In this document: piece after piece, positions 27,319-29,895 of the stretch
Position numbering within the stretch: the stretch's first letter is position 1
Layout: every line of letters starts with the position of its first letter
Source: Ophiothrix spiculata
Taxonomy: Eukaryota > Echinodermata > Ophiuroidea > Amphilepidida > Ophiotrichidae
Assembly: GCA_000969725.1 (NCBI GenBank)
Contig: JXSR01S011259.1
DNA length: 29,895 bases
Strand: one strand, 5' to 3'
Translations under genes and position numbers: made by a program
Notes under the pieces: generated by a model
Seen by the model: the letters and a program-made list of their open reading frames with translations, nothing else
What the model was told of the DNA's origin: nothing
Databases searched by the model: none

Positions 27319-27923
27319 GTTGGTGAACAAGTGAACATTGCTCATTTTCTCACATTTTCCATTTTATGTATTTTCAATTCAAATTGATGTATGTTTTTTT
27401 ATCTTCCATCTGTATGACTTGCTTTTCCAGCATTGCCACTGCCATATAAGACGATCTATGAAACGTTACATTTTATACATGAAAGATGCATACACATAAC
27501 ATTTTGCAGATTTTCATCCAAACTTTAAAAGGAAAAAAAGCTTTACAACCATCTTTCTCAACCTGTCTTCTCTCGGCATCCCTACGTCAACAATAAGATG
27601 ATATGGCAGATGATATTGTGAGCCAATTACGTGTTCCCATACAAATCTAAACCACGGACACAATGGAATCAATTCAATCTTCTGCGTATTGTGAATCATT
27701 TCTAAAGCTAAAATTGAACTTGCTGATGCCCTCTGATAAGTCTACCATCAGATATCTCAAATGTGAAGAGTTGCAATCAGGGATTAGTAAATAGCGAGTT
27801 TTAACAAGGAGAGTTATGGAAAAGGAGAGTTTGAAAAGTGAGTTACTCTTACATTGTATAAATAATATTGTTACGCCGAATCTTTACACATGTTAGAAAA
27901 AAGGAACTTTCTGTAACTCACAT
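27319..27923. other. Unannotated DNA
   Basis: A minus-strand frame at 27514-27699 reads partly like protein (VGMPREDRLRKMVVKLFF) but has no splice or family support. Confidence 0.4.
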
Positions 27924-28548
27924 CGGTAGCGTATCCAGAGGTGGTGCACCTGGTAAACAGGCGCCACCAATATTTGGTTTGTCGGTCCCCGGACGCCACA
28001 TTTGCCGGTCACCGAACGCCACTGTCTGAAAAATTGTAGGGTTTTATGAATTTAAATTGTGTTGTTTGAGACGAAAAATGTTGAAATTGTTAGAAAAATT
28101 AGAGAAGGAATACATCTGAACAATCAGCTGCAAAGTTGTTTGTTGTTTAAGACTCTGTCAAACATCACCGTATAGAGCAAAACATACGAATAACATACAA
28201 AAGTGCTAAATGGACCACCACCGTATGAATAACGAATTAAACGTATACATAACGGGCAGACCTAATGGATAACGTTTTGAACGTACTTGTAATGAACAAC
28301 AATGCATAAAACAATAGTGGGATAAAGTATGTTAGGCGTATGTTTTGCTCTATACGGTGATGTATGACAGAGCCTTTAGTTACAACAACTGACAAGAAAT
28401 CGGATTTGAACAACAAGAAAAAAGATAAGAGACCTTTTTTTTAATTTTTGCTTGTCAATTTTGGAAAACTATGTTGAAAAAAAATTAGGTGTATCTTACA
28501 ACCCAAAAAGTGTGCACCACCAATATCGAAAGTCTGGCTACGCCACTG
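27924..28548. mobile_element. hAT-like element, non-autonomous
   Basis: CGGTAGCGTATCCAG (27924-27938) is complementary, with three mismatches, to CTGGCTACGCCACTG (28534-28548). Inward of these GGTGGTGCACC (27940) pairs with GTGCACCACCAATAT (28512). CAGTGGCGTAGCCAG is a typical hAT-type end. TCACA lies close to both termini (27918-27922 and 28550-28554), but an 8-bp target duplication is not clean. No transposase ORF. A separate inverted-repeat element lies inside. Confidence 0.6.
28149..28376. mobile_element. Nested TIR MITE (ACTCTGTCAAACATCACCG...)
   Basis: Arm 28151-28199 (CTCTGTCAAACATCACCGTA, TAGAGCAAAACATACG) is complementary to 28327-28374 with a few mismatches. Its position well inside the hAT-like element shows that it inserted later. 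The middle has a loose repeat of AATAACG/GATAACG and ACGTA words. Confidence 0.8.
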
Positions 28549-28599
28549 TTCACACCAAGATCTTGATGACAAAGGACCTCAGAGTGTTGCTTGAGATAC

Positions 28600-28857
28600 T
28601 TAGGCGCTGGAGCACAATTAGGCCACAACTTTGTGCGGCCGGTCGCAACCTGGCCACAGCCTTAATTTTCCAAGATGATGACCGTAGGCTTGATTATGCA
28701 CCTCTAAATAATTTCAAAACATGTAATGAATATCATACAATAATCTTGAGGTGATCAATCAAGCCTACGGTCGCCATTTTGGAAAAATAAGGCTGTGTCC
28801 AGGTTGCGGCCCGGCTAGCCACACAAAGTTGTGGACTTATTGTGCTCCAACGCCTTA
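28600..28857. mobile_element. Long inverted repeat (arms about 108 bp)
   Basis: Arm 28600-28708 (TTAGGCGCTGGAGCACAATT...) is complementary to 28747-28857 (...AATTGTGCTCC-like, ACGCCTTA) at roughly 85-90 percent by eye, with a loop of only about 38 bp. It contains CCGTAGGCTTGATT and GGTTGCGACCGG-type sequence. A 100-codon frame (28452-28754) crosses the left arm but is unlikely to be real. Confidence 0.8.
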
Positions 28858-29072
28858 CTGAATATAAATTACCATGAGGACTATCAGAATATGTAACACA
28901 CTATAGGAATGTCGTGTAACTTTCATGGGTAACTCGCATTCTCCCACTTTTCCAATAACTTGTCATTTTCTAACTCGCAAAAATATATTTCCCTAAAAAG
29001 TGAATAGTTGTGATAAAATGTTGTTTTGTTTGTGTTAATGTTGTTACCGTATGTGCTTTGCCCCCTGCATGA

Positions 29073-29309
29073 AGGAAGGGTTACAGGGAATTGGCGAATC
29101 TTTCTGCGCTTTGCCATCTGGATTTATCTGATTCAAATTTGATGGGCTTGATAATTTCAGTCTTGCCAGATTTAATATGTTTGTGTAAATTGCAAATGAA
29201 ACTGAAAGTCAATCTGATAACTTTGTATCTAGTTTTAAATCTTTTTGGCAATATTTTGCCTGAAAATATTAAAATTTTGAGTCAAATAAGTCAAACATTT
29301 TTGGACTAA
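29073..29309 (+). pseudogene. Decayed leucine-rich-repeat (NLR-type) fragment
   Basis: An open frame bounded by TGA (29070-29072) and a stop at 29307-29309 reads RELANLSALCHLDLSDSNL, then PDLICLCKLQMK, then LFGNILPENIKILSQIS. Two leucine-rich repeats are discernible: L..L..L.HLDLSDSNL..L and G.ILPENIKILSQI. The latter matches the G...LAENLK.L..L pattern of LRRs in NACHT-type receptors, a family greatly expanded in echinoderms and amphioxus. Upstream, a neighbouring frame (MKEGLQG from 29069) continues the pattern, suggesting a 1-base frameshift near 29089. There is no NACHT domain and only two repeats, so I read it as a relic. Confidence 0.4.
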
Positions 29310-29349
29310 GTAGACTTGGTCTCATTGTAAAATTTAAGGTTAGATTGAT

Positions 29350-29398
29350 GTTTACTTTTTAGGCGCCTTATAAATGTCAGGGATTGATTGATTGATTA
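29350..29398 (+). repeat. SINE/CR1-type 3' tail with GATT microsatellite
   Basis: GGCGCCTTATAAATGTCAGG followed by GATTGATTGATTGATT mirrors the GCGCTATATAAATGG tail plus microsatellite of the SINE at 1598-1916. It marks the 3' end of a retroposon whose body upstream is not recognisable; the LRR-like fragment lies directly 5' of it. Confidence 0.55.
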
Positions 29399-29428
29399 CT
29401 TGCAACTTTCGTTGTCCTTTTAGGTTAT

Positions 29429-29570
29429 CGCTATCATTGTCTACTCCCAAGAATGCAAATGAGGATAATGAGCTTTATTCCGTTGTTGAGTACCCTGTTA
29501 TATGTGCGACAGAGCATGCCATTGTATACAATTGGCTCATTTGCATTCTTGGGAGTAGACAATGATAGCG
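29429..29570. repeat. 35-bp perfect inverted repeat containing octamer ATGCAAAT
   Basis: Positions 29429-29463 (CGCTATCATTGTCTACTCCC and 15 more) are the exact reverse complement of 29536-29570, separated by 72 bp. Each arm holds the POU/Oct octamer ATGCAAAT/ATTTGCAT (29454-29461 and 29538-29545). No open frame of interest. Confidence 0.88.
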
Positions 29571-29729
29571 TTATCCTTTTAAGAAAATCTTGCTTTAATT
29601 GGACTCAGTATTGTCTTTCAGTTTTATCCAAAAATGTAAATGCTATGATAGGTTTGGTAAAGACAATCTTGCCTGCAACCACGCATTGCAGGAATTTGCA
29701 GGCACCCAAACCCTTTACTCTAGGGCCCT

Positions 29730-29743
29730 GGGGGGGGGGGGGG
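29730..29743 (+). repeat. Homopolymer run of 14 G
   Basis: Follows CTAGGGCCCT. It is a likely sequencing and assembly weak point, and could form a G-quadruplex with neighbouring G tracts. Confidence 0.9.
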
Positions 29744-29866
29744 TTGCTCAAAGAAAAAAGTGGTAAGGGCCCCCGGGCTCTAGGGTTTTTGCAAAGATAA
29801 CTAGTTCAAAAAGAATTTGGGTTGCACAAAGAAAAAAGTGGTAAGGGCCTGGGCTCTAGGGTTTCT
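29744..29866 (+). repeat. Tandem duplication, 78-bp period
   Basis: TTGCTCAAAGAAAAAAGTGG with TAAGGGCC and GGGCTCTAGGGTTT at 29744-29790 recurs at 29822-29866 as TTGCACAAAGAAAAAAGTGG and the same following words. The array may continue past the window. Confidence 0.85.
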
Positions 29867-29895
29867 GATGAATTCAAAATTATTTTGTCGCCGAA

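Noticed and set aside
27514-27699. Minus-strand ORF with VGMPREDRLRKMVVK
   Set aside because: Partly protein-like, but only 61 codons with no convincing splice site or family resemblance.
28452-28754. 100-codon ORF
   Set aside because: Crosses the end of one element and the arm of another inverted repeat.

Overview
The window looks like intergenic or intronic DNA from an animal nuclear genome, most likely a marine deuterostome invertebrate (echinoderm or hemichordate). It is AT-rich, has no long open reading frame, and carries tRNA-derived SINEs, many inverted-repeat DNA transposons and MITEs, and a CR1/SINE-type tail. The palindrome TAGGCCTA recurs, and there is a TCCGCCG-type 7-bp repeat. 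The taxon is inferred from repeat style only. Nothing resembles bacterial operons, CRISPR or phage. Positions 13806-14775 are an assembly gap (970 N).

Layout. 1-2270: right end of a DNA transposon, then a composite TIR element (668-1996) carrying a palindromic insertion, a MITE and a tRNA-SINE, then a GTGATGACTCACC MITE. 2867-4075: a reverse-strand tRNA-SINE apparently split by a 1.05-kb Tc1/mariner-like element with TA at both ends. 4580-6228: a purine tract, a second GTGATGACTCACC MITE in the opposite orientation, and a palindromic MITE. 6479-12833: mostly featureless AT-rich DNA with three coding-like stretches that could be 3'-terminal exons (6479-6713 minus, 7407-7460 plus, 12726-12833 plus). 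13131-14866: an inverted-repeat element containing the gap and a small AT-hook ORF. 15000-17760: three weak coding-like ORFs and two complex inverted-repeat clusters. 17785-21510: the densest part, with a TTAA-flanked MITE, a second copy of the 668-1996 family holding two further elements (one with tandem nuclear-receptor DR1 motifs), and a three-level nest of elements. 21600-25720: a sushi-like fragment, a GAGTGAAA palindrome cluster, a 190-bp duplication, a hAT-like element and a Cys-rich candidate exon. 26021-29895: small palindromic elements, a GGCTAAG minisatellite, a hAT-like element, two strong inverted repeats, a decayed leucine-rich-repeat fragment and low-complexity sequence.

No complete protein-coding gene can be supported. 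The coding-like stretches are short and I could not assign any to a named gene; they may be single exons of genes extending beyond the window, or pseudogene fragments. The clearest story is repeated nesting of transposable elements, from which an order of insertions can be read. I see no defined new biological system. The best leads are the DR1 array inside a transposon, the split SINE, the minus-strand exon with an in-frame duplication, and several strong hairpins.
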